Shown: in pieces, positions 36,466 to 45,237 of the stretch | Numbering within the stretch: the stretch's first letter is position 1 | How the letters are laid out: each line of letters begins with the position of its first letter | Source: Pseudarthrobacter sp. MM222 | GTDB taxonomy: Bacteria; Actinomycetota; Actinomycetes; Actinomycetales; Micrococcaceae | Assembly (NCBI RefSeq): GCF_947090775.1 | Contig: NZ_OX352321.1 | Coordinates: forward strand, 3,038,001 to 3,102,000 | DNA length: 64,000 nt | Reading direction: 5' to 3' | Notes under the pieces: generated by a model | The model's input: only the letters and a program-made list of their open reading frames with translations | What the model was told of the DNA's origin: nothing | Database searches by the model: none | Program-made: the position numbers and the translations under genes

Positions 36466-37902
36466 ATGCCCTCCGGATCCAATCCTTCGTCCCTTGTCTG
36501 GCTCCGCGATGACCTCCGCCTCGATGACAACCCGGCCCTCGTCAAGGCCGCCTCGCTGGACGGCCCGCTCACCGTCGTCTACGTGCTCGACGAAGCCTCC
36601 CCCGGAGTGCGTCCGCTCGGCGGCGCAGCAAAATGGTGGCTGCACCACTCACTGGCCGCTCTCGGTGCGGACCTGGCGGCCGCCGGTTCCCGGCTGCTGC
36701 TCCGCCGCGGCGCCGCCGCCGGCATCATCCAGGCACTGGCCGAGGAAACCGGCGCCACAACGCTGCTGTGGAACCGGCGCTACGGCGGCCCGGAGCGTGC
36801 CGTCGACGCCGGCCTCAAGGAGTGGGCAACGGGGCGCGGCATCACCGCCACAAGCTTCCAGGCGAACCTGATGTTTGAGCCGTGGACAGTACGCACCGGC
36901 GCCGGCGGCCCCTACAAGGTCTTCACGCCGTTCTGGAGGGCCTGTCTCGACGGGACTGAGCCCAGGCTCCCGCTGGAGGCCCCACGGCGGCTCCCTCCGC
37001 CGGCCGCGGACGCCTCCGGACAGCCGCCGGCTAGTGAGTCCCTGGCGGACTGGGGGCTGCTCCCCCACACGCCGGACTGGAGCGTTGGCCTCGGCGCGAC
37101 CTGGACCCCGGGCGAATCCGGCGCCCACAGCAGGCTGGAAGAATTTGTCGACGGACCGGTGGAGGACTACGGCACCGGCCGGAACATCCCCGGCGTCGAA
37201 GGGACCAGCCGGCTTTCTCCCCATCTCCGCTTCGGGGAGATCAGCCCCTTCCGGATCTGGCACACCCTCCGGGAACACTTTCCCCAGCAGGCCCCGTCCG
37301 ACGTCGGGATTTTCCGTTCGGAGCTCGGCTGGCGGGAATTCTGCTGGCAGCTGCTCTACGAGAACCCGGAGCTTGCCAGCCGGAACTACCGGCCGGAATT
37401 TGACCGCTTCGCCTGGCAGACGCCGTCGGAGTCCGAACTGACGGCCTGGCGGCAGGGCCGCACCGGCTATCCCCTGGTCGACGCCGGCATGCGCCAGCTC
37501 TGGCAGACCGGGTGGATGCACAACCGGGTCCGGATGGCGGCAGCATCGTTCCTGGTCAAGAACCTGCTGGCGGACTGGCGGCTGGGCGAGGCCTGGTTCT
37601 GGGACACCCTGGTGGATGCGGACGCGGCCAGCAACCCCGCAAACTGGCAGTGGGTGGCGGGCTCCGGCGCCGACGCCTCACCCTACTTCCGCATTTTCAA
37701 CCCGATCACCCAAAGCAAAAAGTTCGACGCCGAGGGCCGCTACCTGCGCCGCTACCTCCCGGAACTGTCAGGCCTGGACGCCAAGCGGATCCACGAACCC
37801 TGGAAGGCGGACTGCGCCCTGGACTACCCGGACCCCATTGTCGGGCTGCCGGAGTCCCGGGCGCGGGCGCTGGACACTTACCAGCGGCTCAAGGACACCT
37901 GA
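36466..37902 (+). CDS. phrB: Deoxyribodipyrimidine photolyase (cryptochrome/photolyase family)
   Basis: The 478-residue flavoprotein repairs UV-made pyrimidine dimers with light. It has the N-terminal antenna domain (SSLVWLRDDLRLDDNPAL) and the FAD domain with GTSRLSPHLRFGEISP, the DAGMRQLWQTGWMHNRVRM block and the end block NPITQSKKFDAEGRYLRRYLPEL. Class I CPD type is likely. The ATG at 36466 gives the usual start. The terminator at 37973-38004 follows. Confidence 0.95.
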   Translation: MPSGSNPSSLVWLRDDLRLDDNPALVKAASLDGPLTVVYVLDEASPGVRPLGGAAKWWLHHSLAALGADLAAAGSRLLLRRGAAAGIIQALAEETGATTLLWNRRYGGPERAVDAGLKEWATGRGITATSFQANLMFEPWTVRTGAGGPYKVFTPFWRACLDGTEPRLPLEAPRRLPPPAADASGQPPASESLADWGLLPHTPDWSVGLGATWTPGESGAHSRLEEFVDGPVEDYGTGRNIPGVEGTSRLSPHLRFGEISPFRIWHTLREHFPQQAPSDVGIFRSELGWREFCWQLLYENPELASRNYRPEFDRFAWQTPSESELTAWRQGRTGYPLVDAGMRQLWQTGWMHNRVRMAAASFLVKNLLADWRLGEAWFWDTLVDADAASNPANWQWVAGSGADASPYFRIFNPITQSKKFDAEGRYLRRYLPELSGLDAKRIHEPWKADCALDYPDPIVGLPESRARALDTYQRLKDT

Positions 37903-37972
37903 GCCGGGACTGTTCACGCGGCAACGGGATTCAACGGGATCAACGGGACAGCCGCCTTTAGCCGGGGAACGA

Positions 37973-38010
37973 GAAAGGCCCGGATCAGATGATCCGGGCC
38001 TTTCTATTCT
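37973..38010. terminator. Bidirectional terminator between photolyase and tRNA-fMet
   Basis: The arms GAAAGGCCCGGATC and GATCCGGGCCTTTC (37973-37986, 37991-38004) enclose AGAT and are followed by a T/C-rich run. It can serve photolyase on the plus strand and the first tRNA on the minus strand. Confidence 0.85.
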
Positions 38011-38017
38011 TCTTCAG

Positions 38018-38091
38018 TTGCGGGGACAGGATTTGAACCTGTGACCTCTGGGTTATGAGCCCAGCGAGCTACCGAACTGCTCCACCCCGCG
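38018..38091 (-). tRNA. Initiator tRNA-fMet (CAT), copy 1
   Basis: The 74-nt sequence folds as a cloverleaf with anticodon CAT in loop CTCATAA. It is an initiator: the first pair is C1:A72 mismatched, and the anticodon stem ends with three G:C pairs (GGG/CCC). The T loop reads GGTTCAAATCC. The CCA end is not encoded. A candidate -10 box TAGTGT lies 11 nt upstream. Confidence 0.95.
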
Positions 38092-38195
38092 TCGCAAGAT
38101 CAACACTACCCTAGTTTGCCGGGACTCCCGACCACTACCGTGCGGCGCGGGATAGTCAGGGGCCGGATAGTCAAGGGCCGGCCTTAAAGCAGAAA

Positions 38196-38225
38196 GCCCG
38201 GAACACTGTTTCCAGAATTCCGGGC
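38196..38225 (-). terminator. Terminator of tRNA-fMet copy 2
   Basis: The arms GCCCGGAA and TTCCGGGC (38196-38203, 38218-38225) form a stem followed on the minus strand by TTTCT. It lies 13 nt after the tRNA end, mirroring the structure after copy 1. Confidence 0.65.
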
Positions 38226-38237
38226 CATCTTCTTCAG

Positions 38238-38311
38238 TTGCGGGGACAGGATTTGAACCTGTGACCTCTGGGTTATGAGCCCAGCGAGCTACCGAACTGC
38301 TCCACCCCGCG
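38238..38311 (-). tRNA. Initiator tRNA-fMet (CAT), copy 2
   Basis: This copy is identical over 74 nt to the tRNA 220 nt away, with the same C1:A72 mismatch and CAT anticodon. Short flanks (TCGCAAGATCAAC on the plus strand after the 5' end, and TCTTCTTCAG at the other end) are also duplicated. A promoter with -35 TTGGCC (38351-38346) and -10 TAGAGT (38328-38323), spaced 17 nt, is well placed. Confidence 0.95.
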
Positions 38312-38395
38312 TCGCAAGATCAACTCTACCTGCCGGTGAACTTGAGGCCAAATCCAGGTGGCGTGATCTGCATCTCGCATGCAAAGCCCGCATGG

Positions 38396-38436
38396 AAAAA
38401 GCCGGGCCCCGCTCCTGTGCAGCGGGGCCCGGCTTT
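38396..38436 (-). terminator. Rho-independent terminator of the UPF0182 gene
   Basis: Perfect 16-nt GC-rich arms (38398-38413 and 38421-38436) around a seven-base loop run into five T residues on the minus strand, 25 nt after the stop codon. Confidence 0.9.
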
Positions 38437-38460
38437 CAGGCGTCGGTCAGATCCTTCGGG

Positions 38461-41457
38461 TCAGCTGCTCGGCGTCGGGGCCGGGGTCGCCGTCGGCGTG
38501 GCAGCCGGCGCCGGTGCTGGAGTAGCCCCGAGCTTGGCCTCGGCGTCGAGCGCCTTCTGCAAGGCCGCGGCGAGCCGCCGCTGCTGGTCGCCGTAGGCGG
38601 CGAAGTCGCCCCGGGCGAGGGCTTCCTGGCCGGCCCTGATCGCTGCGTTGGCTTCGTCCAGCGCGGCCTTCAGTTCCGCCTTTGCATCAACCGTTCCGGT
38701 AGCCGGCGGCGCGGCACCGTCCGGCGGCGTGACCGCCGGAGTCTGGCCGTTGTTCGCCGAGTCGCCGGCCGTGGCGCCGGAGTCGCCGCCAAACAATTGG
38801 TTCAGCGCCGCATCAAGCGTCGGTGCGAACCCGATCTTGTCGCCAAACGCCACCAGCACGCGCTGCAGCGTGGGGTAGGAGGTCTCACCGGTGGATCGCA
38901 GATAGACGGGCTGGACGTACAGCAGGCCGCCACCGACAGGCAGTGTCAGCAGGTTGCCGTTGAGCACCGCCGACGCTCCCTGGCGCAGCAGGTTAAGCGC
39001 CTGCGACACCGTCGGGTCCGAGTTGAACTTGTTCTGGGCCTGGCCCGGGCCGGGCACCTGGGCTTCCGGCGGGATCTGCAGGAGCCGCAGCTGGCCGTAG
39101 CTCTCGGCCTTAACGCCCTTCTGGTTGCCGGCGTCGGAGTCCGCGGCGAGGAAGCCGTAGAGCACGTTGCGGGCTGTGCCGTTGACCACCTGCGGAATGA
39201 AGGATGAGGTCAGCTGGAAGGCCGGCTTCTCCTGGTCAGGCATCTTCAGGGACATGTAGAACGGGGGCTGCTTGACCTCATCCTGGACGGTGGGGTCGTT
39301 GGGCACGCTCCACGCGTCGTTGTTCGTGTAGAAGTTGTCCGGCTGGGTGACGTGGTAGCGGCCCAGGAGTTCGCGCTGAACCTTGAACAGGTCCTCGGGG
39401 TAGCGTACGTGGCTCATGAGGGAGCCGGACATTTCCGAGAACGGCTTCAGCGAGCTCGGGAAGATGTTCTGCCAGGCCTTGAGGACCGGGTCCTGGTCGT
39501 CCCAGGCGTAAAGCGTCACGGAGCCGTCGTAGGCGTCCACGGTGGCCTTGACCGAGTTGCGGATGTAGTTCACCGAGCTGTTCGGAAGAGCCACGGTTCG
39601 GCCCGCCGTCGTCTGCGAGTCCGTGGTGGCCGCGGACAGCTGTTCCTGCTGGGAGTACGGGTAATACTGGCTCGTGGTGTAGCCGTCCACGATCCACTTC
39701 ACCCTGCCGTCCACCACGGCCGGGTACGCGTTGCCGTCCACCGTCAGGTACGGGGCGACTTTCTCGACGCGGTCCCGGGGGTTGCGGTCGTAGAGGATTT
39801 GGGACTCGGCGTTCACACCGTCGGAGAGCAGCAGGTCCGAGGACTGGAACTTGATCGCGTAGAGGATCTTGTTGAAGAAGCTGCCGACGTTGGGGCCGCC
39901 GTTGCCGGTGAAGGTGTACTGCGTTTCCGCGTCCCCTTCCTTGCCGGCGGGGCGGTCCTGCTCGCGGTGCGGGGCACCGTCCGGAGCGCCGACGATCGAG
40001 TACTCGGGTGAGTCTTCGCCGAAGTAGATCCGCGGCTGGTACGTGGAGTCATTGCCGAGCACACCGTTGGACGGGATGCCCGCCTGCAGGAAGTCCGGCT
40101 TGCCGTCGGCGGTGAACTTGTTGCCCTTGGCGGCAACGACGCCGTACCCGTGGGTGTAGACCACGTGGCGGTTCAGCCAGGACTGCTGGTTGGTGGCCAG
40201 GCCGTCGGGGTTGAGCTCGCGGACTGCGATGACGGTGTCCTGGATCTTGCCGTCCACCTCGTAGCGGTCCACGTTTAGGGCGCTTGGGAACTGGTAGTAG
40301 GGCCGGTACTGCTCCAGCTGCGAGAACGCATCGGAGATCAGGTTCGGGTCCAGCAGGCGGATGTTGGCGGTGGTTTCGGCGTCCGCCGCCAGCGCGCCGG
40401 TGGCGGCGTTCGTTGTGGCGTTGTACCGCTTTTCCTGGATCTTATCCAGGCCGTAGGCGTCCCTGGTCATGGTGATGTTGCGTTCGATGAACGGCTTCTC
40501 CAGGGTCTGCTCGGAGGGACGGACCTGGAACTGCTGGATCACCCAGGGGTACACGCCGCCGGCCAGGATCGAGGTGATCACGAGCATCGCGGTACCGATC
40601 ACGGGCAGCCGCCACTTGCCGATCACGGCAGCGACGACGAAGAGCACGGCGACGAGGGCCGCGGCAACGGCCAGGATCGACTTGGTCGGGATGACGGCGT
40701 TGACGTCCGTGTACAACGCACCGGCCCACCGTCCACCGTTGTTCTGCACGGCGGAGTACCGGTCCAGCCAGAAGTTCACGCCGAGCAGGAGCAGGAACGC
40801 CGCGCCGGTGACTGCCAGATGGATCTGGGCAGCCCGGCTGGTGAAGATGCCGCGTTCCATGATCCGGATGCTGCCGTAGAGGTAGTGCGTGAGGATTCCG
40901 GCCAGGCCCGCGACGATGGTGACGCTGATCAGGAAGCCGGTGATGAAGCCGAGGAACGGCAGCGTCATGAGGTAGAAGCTGATGTCCATGTTGAACTGCG
41001 GGTCGGGCTTGCCGAAGGGCTCCTGGTTCAGGAACAGCAGCACCTTCTGCCACTGGCTTGCGGCGGCACTGCCCGCGAAGAGGCCGAACAGGATCGGGAG
41101 GCCGACCATAACGACGCGGCGGACCGGCTCCAGCTGGACCTGGTAGCGGTTCAGGTTGTCCCGGATGTCTGAATCCGGGGCGTAGACCGGCCGTGCGTGG
41201 TAGGCGATCCGGATGGCGAAGAACACCGCCGTGAACATCACGACGAAGCCTGTCAGGAAGATCGCGATGCGCGCCAGGTTTTCGGTCAGGAAGACTTCGA
41301 AGAAGCCCAGCTGCTGGTACCAGAGGACGTCCGTCCAGACATTGGCGAAGAAGATGAACCCAACCACGATCAATGCCACGACGATCAACGTCGGCGTCAG
41401 GGCGCCTCGTCGTGTCTGCGGTCTTCCGGGCGGGACGGTGCTGGCGGGACGGGACAA
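38461..41457 (-). CDS. UPF0182 family large membrane protein
   Basis: This 998-residue protein has seven predicted membrane segments in the first 330 residues, beginning [27 protein letters not shown] near residue 21. A large extracellular domain follows, containing the [26 protein letters not shown] block typical of UPF0182. The C-terminal 100 residues are Ala/Pro/Asp-rich with a short helical stretch and a Pro/Thr/Ala tail. No biochemical function is established. The TTG start at 41457 has GAGG eight nt upstream. In M. tuberculosis I recall the homologue (Rv3193c) beside the same PDZ protease gene, as here. Confidence 0.9.
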   Translation of the reverse strand: MSRPASTVPPGRPQTRRGALTPTLIVVALIVVGFIFFANVWTDVLWYQQLGFFEVFLTENLARIAIFLTGFVVMFTAVFFAIRIAYHARPVYAPDSDIRDNLNRYQVQLEPVRRVVMVGLPILFGLFAGSAAASQWQKVLLFLNQEPFGKPDPQFNMDISFYLMTLPFLGFITGFLISVTIVAGLAGILTHYLYGSIRIMERGIFTSRAAQIHLAVTGAAFLLLLGVNFWLDRYSAVQNNGGRWAGALYTDVNAVIPTKSILAVAAALVAVLFVVAAVIGKWRLPVIGTAMLVITSILAGGVYPWVIQQFQVRPSEQTLEKPFIERNITMTRDAYGLDKIQEKRYNATTNAATGALAADAETTANIRLLDPNLISDAFSQLEQYRPYYQFPSALNVDRYEVDGKIQDTVIAVRELNPDGLATNQQSWLNRHVVYTHGYGVVAAKGNKFTADGKPDFLQAGIPSNGVLGNDSTYQPRIYFGEDSPEYSIVGAPDGAPHREQDRPAGKEGDAETQYTFTGNGGPNVGSFFNKILYAIKFQSSDLLLSDGVNAESQILYDRNPRDRVEKVAPYLTVDGNAYPAVVDGRVKWIVDGYTTSQYYPYSQQEQLSAATTDSQTTAGRTVALPNSSVNYIRNSVKATVDAYDGSVTLYAWDDQDPVLKAWQNIFPSSLKPFSEMSGSLMSHVRYPEDLFKVQRELLGRYHVTQPDNFYTNNDAWSVPNDPTVQDEVKQPPFYMSLKMPDQEKPAFQLTSSFIPQVVNGTARNVLYGFLAADSDAGNQKGVKAESYGQLRLLQIPPEAQVPGPGQAQNKFNSDPTVSQALNLLRQGASAVLNGNLLTLPVGGGLLYVQPVYLRSTGETSYPTLQRVLVAFGDKIGFAPTLDAALNQLFGGDSGATAGDSANNGQTPAVTPPDGAAPPATGTVDAKAELKAALDEANAAIRAGQEALARGDFAAYGDQQRRLAAALQKALDAEAKLGATPAPAPAATPTATPAPTPSS

Positions 41458-41622
41458 ACTCGGTACCTCATAGCTGGTCGTGAGCTGCTGGTTTTAATTA
41501 TCAGTCGGTGCGGTCAAGCCGTGGTGTTGCTGCATTGTAGCGACAGCGGGCACCGCCCTGCCGGGCGGGCAATACTGTCATAGGTGCCACGAGTGGCGGC
41601 GGATCTTAGTTCCGGGGCCAGT

Positions 41623-42768
41623 CTAGTTGCTGGAGCAGGCCGGCAGACCGGATGTGTCGGCGCCTGACGCGGCCAGTTCGACGGCTTTCCTCGCCTCGGC
41701 CAGATTCTCCACCTTGACCACCTGCAGGCCGGCCGGAATGTGCCCGGTCACCTCATCGCAATTGGCTGCGGGGGCCAGGAACAGGGTGGCCCCGCCGGAC
41801 CGGGCGCCGTACATCTTCTGGGCGACGCCGCCAATCGGGCCGACTGCGCCGTCGGGGGTGATGGTCCCGGTTCCCGCGATGTGCTTGCCCCCGGTCAGAT
41901 CCCCGGGCGTGACCCTGTCGACGATCCCGAGGGCGAACATCATCCCGGCGCTGGGACCGCCGACCTTTTCGAGCGAGATCTTGACCTCGAAGGGGAACGT
42001 GAACTTGTACTGCAGCATCACGCCGAGAATGAACCGACCGGTGGCGGCCTTGGCGGGGGTGATGGCGACCGGAATACGGGTGCCGGCCCGGTCGACGGCG
42101 ACCGTCACCGGCGCGCCGTTGCCCGCGGCGAGTTCCGCCTGGACGACACTCAGGGCGGTGATCGGCTTGTCATTGATGGCGACGAGGACATCGCCCTCCT
42201 GCAGCTTGCCGCTGGAGGCGGAGTCCTCCGGGAGACCTGCGACCTGCATTTTCTGCTCGAACGGGATGTTGAGTTCCTTGAGCGCCGAGGCGACCGCATT
42301 TTCCTGGGAGGTGGTCATCGCGACGGCACTCTCCTGCTGGGACTGCTCCTTGGTCACACCTTTGGGGAAGACCAGTTCCTCCGGGTACACGGCCTTGGTG
42401 CCGTCGAGCCAGGCGGAGAACGCTTCGAAGACACTGACGGGCCCGTTCGGGCCGCCGTCGACGTAGACGGTGGTGAGGTCCAGGTTGCCCGTGGCGGGAA
42501 AATTTTCGTGCCCGGTGATGCTGATGACCGGCTTGCCGCTGTCATCGCCCAGAGTGTTGAACGTGGGGCCGGGCGATTCCACCACGTACGGGACGGGCAG
42601 GCTCACCGCTGTGATGCCCAAGCCCAGCGCCAGAAGGCCCGAGACGAGCATGGCGGAGGACCGTTTGTCATTGCGGGGCGCACGCGGTCCACCGAGCAAT
42701 GCCCTGCGGCCCCGCGTCTGGCCGGCCGCTGGTTCGCTGGCGGGCTGCTCGCCTTGGGTAATCGTCAA
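41623..42768 (-). CDS. PDZ and Lon-like (S16) membrane serine protease, YlbL type
   Basis: The 381-residue protein has a membrane anchor (about 39-59) and a PDZ domain (about 155-240). A Lon-protease-like domain follows, with catalytic Ser273 in VGGPSAGMMF and Lys318 in GGVAQKMYGA. It would degrade proteins at the outer membrane face; YlbL homologues have been tied to division control in Bacillus. The TTG at 42768, with GAGG nearby, is chosen because the open frame up to 43836 is not family-like. It is divergent from the DUF2342 gene. Confidence 0.9.
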   Translation of the reverse strand: MTITQGEQPASEPAAGQTRGRRALLGGPRAPRNDKRSSAMLVSGLLALGLGITAVSLPVPYVVESPGPTFNTLGDDSGKPVISITGHENFPATGNLDLTTVYVDGGPNGPVSVFEAFSAWLDGTKAVYPEELVFPKGVTKEQSQQESAVAMTTSQENAVASALKELNIPFEQKMQVAGLPEDSASSGKLQEGDVLVAINDKPITALSVVQAELAAGNGAPVTVAVDRAGTRIPVAITPAKAATGRFILGVMLQYKFTFPFEVKISLEKVGGPSAGMMFALGIVDRVTPGDLTGGKHIAGTGTITPDGAVGPIGGVAQKMYGARSGGATLFLAPAANCDEVTGHIPAGLQVVKVENLAEARKAVELAASGADTSGLPACSSN

Positions 42769-43011
42769 TGAAGGACCTCTCCGTGCCGGCGCCCGGGACC
42801 GTGTGGAACCCGTGAACAGCGCACCGCCGCCGCAGCGGCGGCTGCTGCCTGCAAATATTCCAGCTTCTAACAGTACGCGCTCACCCGCCGCAACGGCCCG
42901 GCGAACGCGGTCTTTGCCTAGAGCGAACGGGGCACACTTTCGGCAGACAGCCCCTCTCGACGCGGGGTACCGTGAAGTTGAGAAGAAGCCACACCGACGA
43001 TCGGCGGGATC

Positions 43012-44472
43012 ATGACCTCCAACCCACTCAATCCGTCCAATGGTGACGAGGAACCCAAGGATCCGCTGGCAGAGATGCTGAAGAACCTGATGGGGGGCCA
43101 GGGCATGGGAAATATCGACCCCGCAGAACTCGCCAAGGCGGCCGGGCTCCCGGATGACCCGAACCTCCTCGCCCAGATGTTCTCCCAGGTCCAGGCAATG
43201 ATGAGCGCCCCCTCCGAAGGGCCGGTCAACTGGCAGCTCGCGCATGAGAACGCGCGCCGGGTGGCCGCGAGCGGCTCCGACCCCTCCGTCACGGACCAGC
43301 AGACACGCCAGGTCGACGAGGCCCTGCGCCTCGCCGAGCTCTGGCTCGACCAGGTCACCGGGTTGCCCGCCACCGGGCTGATCGGCCGGGCCTGGTCCCG
43401 GGCCGAATGGGTCGAGGAGACCCTGGGGACGTGGAAGCGGCTGACCGAGCCGGTCGCCAACAGCATCGCCAACGCGCTGTCCTCCGCAATGACCGAACAG
43501 ATGCCCGAAGAGATGAAGTCCATGATGGGCGGCGCCTCGTCGATGCTGCAGAACATGGGCGGGGCGATTTTCGGCATGCAGCTGGGCCAGGCCATCGGCG
43601 CCCTCTCCGCCGAAGTGGTCAGCTCCACGGACATCGGCGTTCCCCTCGCGGACCTCGAAATGGCGCTGCTGCCCTCGAATGTGGCGAAATTCGGGGAAGG
43701 CCTCAGCCTGCCCGAGAACGACATCCGGCTGTTCCTGGCCGTCCGGGAGGCGGCCCACGCCAGGTTGTTCGTGCAGGTGCCCTGGCTCCGGGGCCACCTG
43801 CTCGGCGCGATCGAGGCCTACGCGCGCGGCATCCACATCGACACCTCCCGGATCGAGGAACTCGCCCGGGAACTGGACCCGAGCAATCCCGAGGGCATCC
43901 AGGAAGCGCTCTCACAGGGCGTCTTTATGCCGCAGCGCACGCCGGCGCAGGAACAAGCGCTGGAGAAGCTGGAGACGGCCCTCGCCCTGGTGGAAGGCTG
44001 GGTTGATGAACTGACCTGGGCCGCCACCGAGAAGCTGCTGCCCTCGGCCGGCGCCCTTCGCGAGACCGTCCGGCGGCGCCGTGCCACCGGAGGCCCGGCC
44101 GAACATGCATTCTCTTCCCTCGTCGGCCTGGAGCTTCGTCCGCGCCGGCTCCGGGAAGCCGCCACGCTGTGGGCTTTCCTGAAGGAGGAACGCGGCGCCG
44201 AGGGCCGGGACGCGATCTGGCAGCACCCGGACCTGCTTCCGACCGCGGAGGACCTGGATGATCCGCAGGGCTTCAGCGGGCGCCGCAAGCTTGCCGAAGC
44301 GAGCGACACCGAGGTGGACGACGCGCTGCAGAAGCTGCTGAACGGCGGCTTCGATGAACCGGAGGACGCCGAAAAGCCCGGGGAAGACACCGGGGAATCC
44401 GGCGAAGCCGAACAACCGGGAGAACCCGGACCGGACGATGCCCCCGGAGAAGGCGGAAGCCCCAAGTCCTAG
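43012..44472 (+). CDS. DUF2342 zincin-like protein (putative zinc-dependent metalloprotease)
   Basis: The 486-residue protein matches the DUF2342/zincin_2 family, common in Actinobacteria and sometimes called F420 biosynthesis-associated. The family block VREAAHARLFVQVPWLRGHL lies near residue 245. It carries an E-A-A-H arrangement, not a textbook HExxH, so hydrolytic activity is uncertain. The C-terminal 50 residues are acidic and Gly/Pro-rich. It lies divergent from the PDZ/Lon-like protease, as with Rv3195 and Rv3194c in my memory of M. tuberculosis. Confidence 0.82.
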   Translation: MTSNPLNPSNGDEEPKDPLAEMLKNLMGGQGMGNIDPAELAKAAGLPDDPNLLAQMFSQVQAMMSAPSEGPVNWQLAHENARRVAASGSDPSVTDQQTRQVDEALRLAELWLDQVTGLPATGLIGRAWSRAEWVEETLGTWKRLTEPVANSIANALSSAMTEQMPEEMKSMMGGASSMLQNMGGAIFGMQLGQAIGALSAEVVSSTDIGVPLADLEMALLPSNVAKFGEGLSLPENDIRLFLAVREAAHARLFVQVPWLRGHLLGAIEAYARGIHIDTSRIEELARELDPSNPEGIQEALSQGVFMPQRTPAQEQALEKLETALALVEGWVDELTWAATEKLLPSAGALRETVRRRRATGGPAEHAFSSLVGLELRPRRLREAATLWAFLKEERGAEGRDAIWQHPDLLPTAEDLDDPQGFSGRRKLAEASDTEVDDALQKLLNGGFDEPEDAEKPGEDTGESGEAEQPGEPGPDDAPGEGGSPKS

Positions 44473-44482
44473 GAATTGAGCC

Positions 44483-44524
44483 GGAGAGCCCCGGCCGGAA
44501 CTTCGGTTCCTGCCGGGGCTCTCC
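44483..44524. terminator. Terminator between converging DUF2342 and peptidase genes
   Basis: The 13-nt arms (44483-44495 and 44512-44524) and an inner GGAAC-TTCG-GTTCC form a long stem with a very stable UUCG tetraloop. A long T tract is absent. It fits convergent termination. Confidence 0.75.
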
Positions 44525-44571
44525 TGTGCCCGCTGTCATCCGCGCGGGCCGCGCCGCTGGCAAAGGCTGCG

Positions 44572-45237
44572 CTACTCGGCCGGGGCCGCCGCGTCCGGGC
44601 CGTCCACGTCGTCTTCCTCGCTTGCCGGGGTGAGGCCGCGGGACGTGGCGAAGGAGACGCCCTCGAGGAAAGCCTTGGCGCGTCCCGTTTCCGGGTAGGC
44701 CTCCAGCAGCCGCCAGAACGCGGCGTTGTGGCCGGCCACGAGCAGGTGCGCCAGTTCGTGGAGCAGCACATAGTCGATGACCCACTGCGGCATGGAACGA
44801 AGCTTGTCGGAGAGCCGGATGCTTCCGTCCGAGGGCGTCGCCGACCCCCAACGTGAGTTCTGGTTGCTGACCCAGCGGACCGACGACGGCACGGCGCGGC
44901 CGCTGAAGTACTTTGCTGACAGCTCCGCGGCGTGGCCGGCCAGGGCGGCATCGCTGCGCGGACGGCGCTTGCCGGCGCCTGGTGCTCCCCGCTCCCCCTG
45001 AAGCCGGAGCTTCTCCAGCATGCGGTGGACCCACTCGCGCTCCTGGGTGCGGGTGAAGGAAGCGGGGATGGCGACCACGGCGGTGCCGTTTTCCCAGAAG
45101 GCGGCAACTGTACGGCGACGGCGGGCCGAGCGTCGCACCTCCACGGGTGCGCCCTCGGGCGTGGTCAGCGGAACCGCCGCCGCGGCCGCGTGGGCGGGTG
45201 TCCGGTTACCCGCCCGGCCGTCCGCACCGCCGGCCAT
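44572..45237 (-). CDS. YgjP/SprT-like zinc metallopeptidase (DUF45)
   Basis: The 221-residue protein has the zinc motif HELAHLLVAGHNAAFW, typical of the DUF45/YgjP metallopeptidase group, and the preceding RWGSATPSDGSIRLSDKL block. Members are thought to degrade proteins, and SprT-like relatives act on DNA-protein crosslinks; this copy is untested. The ATG at 45237 overlaps the uvrD2 stop by one base (TGATG), so translation is coupled to the helicase. That neighbourhood hints at, but does not prove, a DNA-repair role. Confidence 0.85.
   Translation of the reverse strand: MAGGADGRAGNRTPAHAAAAAVPLTTPEGAPVEVRRSARRRRTVAAFWENGTAVVAIPASFTRTQEREWVHRMLEKLRLQGERGAPGAGKRRPRSDAALAGHAAELSAKYFSGRAVPSSVRWVSNQNSRWGSATPSDGSIRLSDKLRSMPQWVIDYVLLHELAHLLVAGHNAAFWRLLEAYPETGRAKAFLEGVSFATSRGLTPASEEDDVDGPDAAAPAE

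Noticed and set aside
38018..38311. Direct repeats as a CRISPR array
   Set aside because: The two repeats are tRNA genes; there are only two units and no cas genes.
42769..43836. Upstream extension of the PDZ/Lon-like frame
   Set aside because: It is antisense of the DUF2342 gene; the TTG at 42768 has a good ribosome site.
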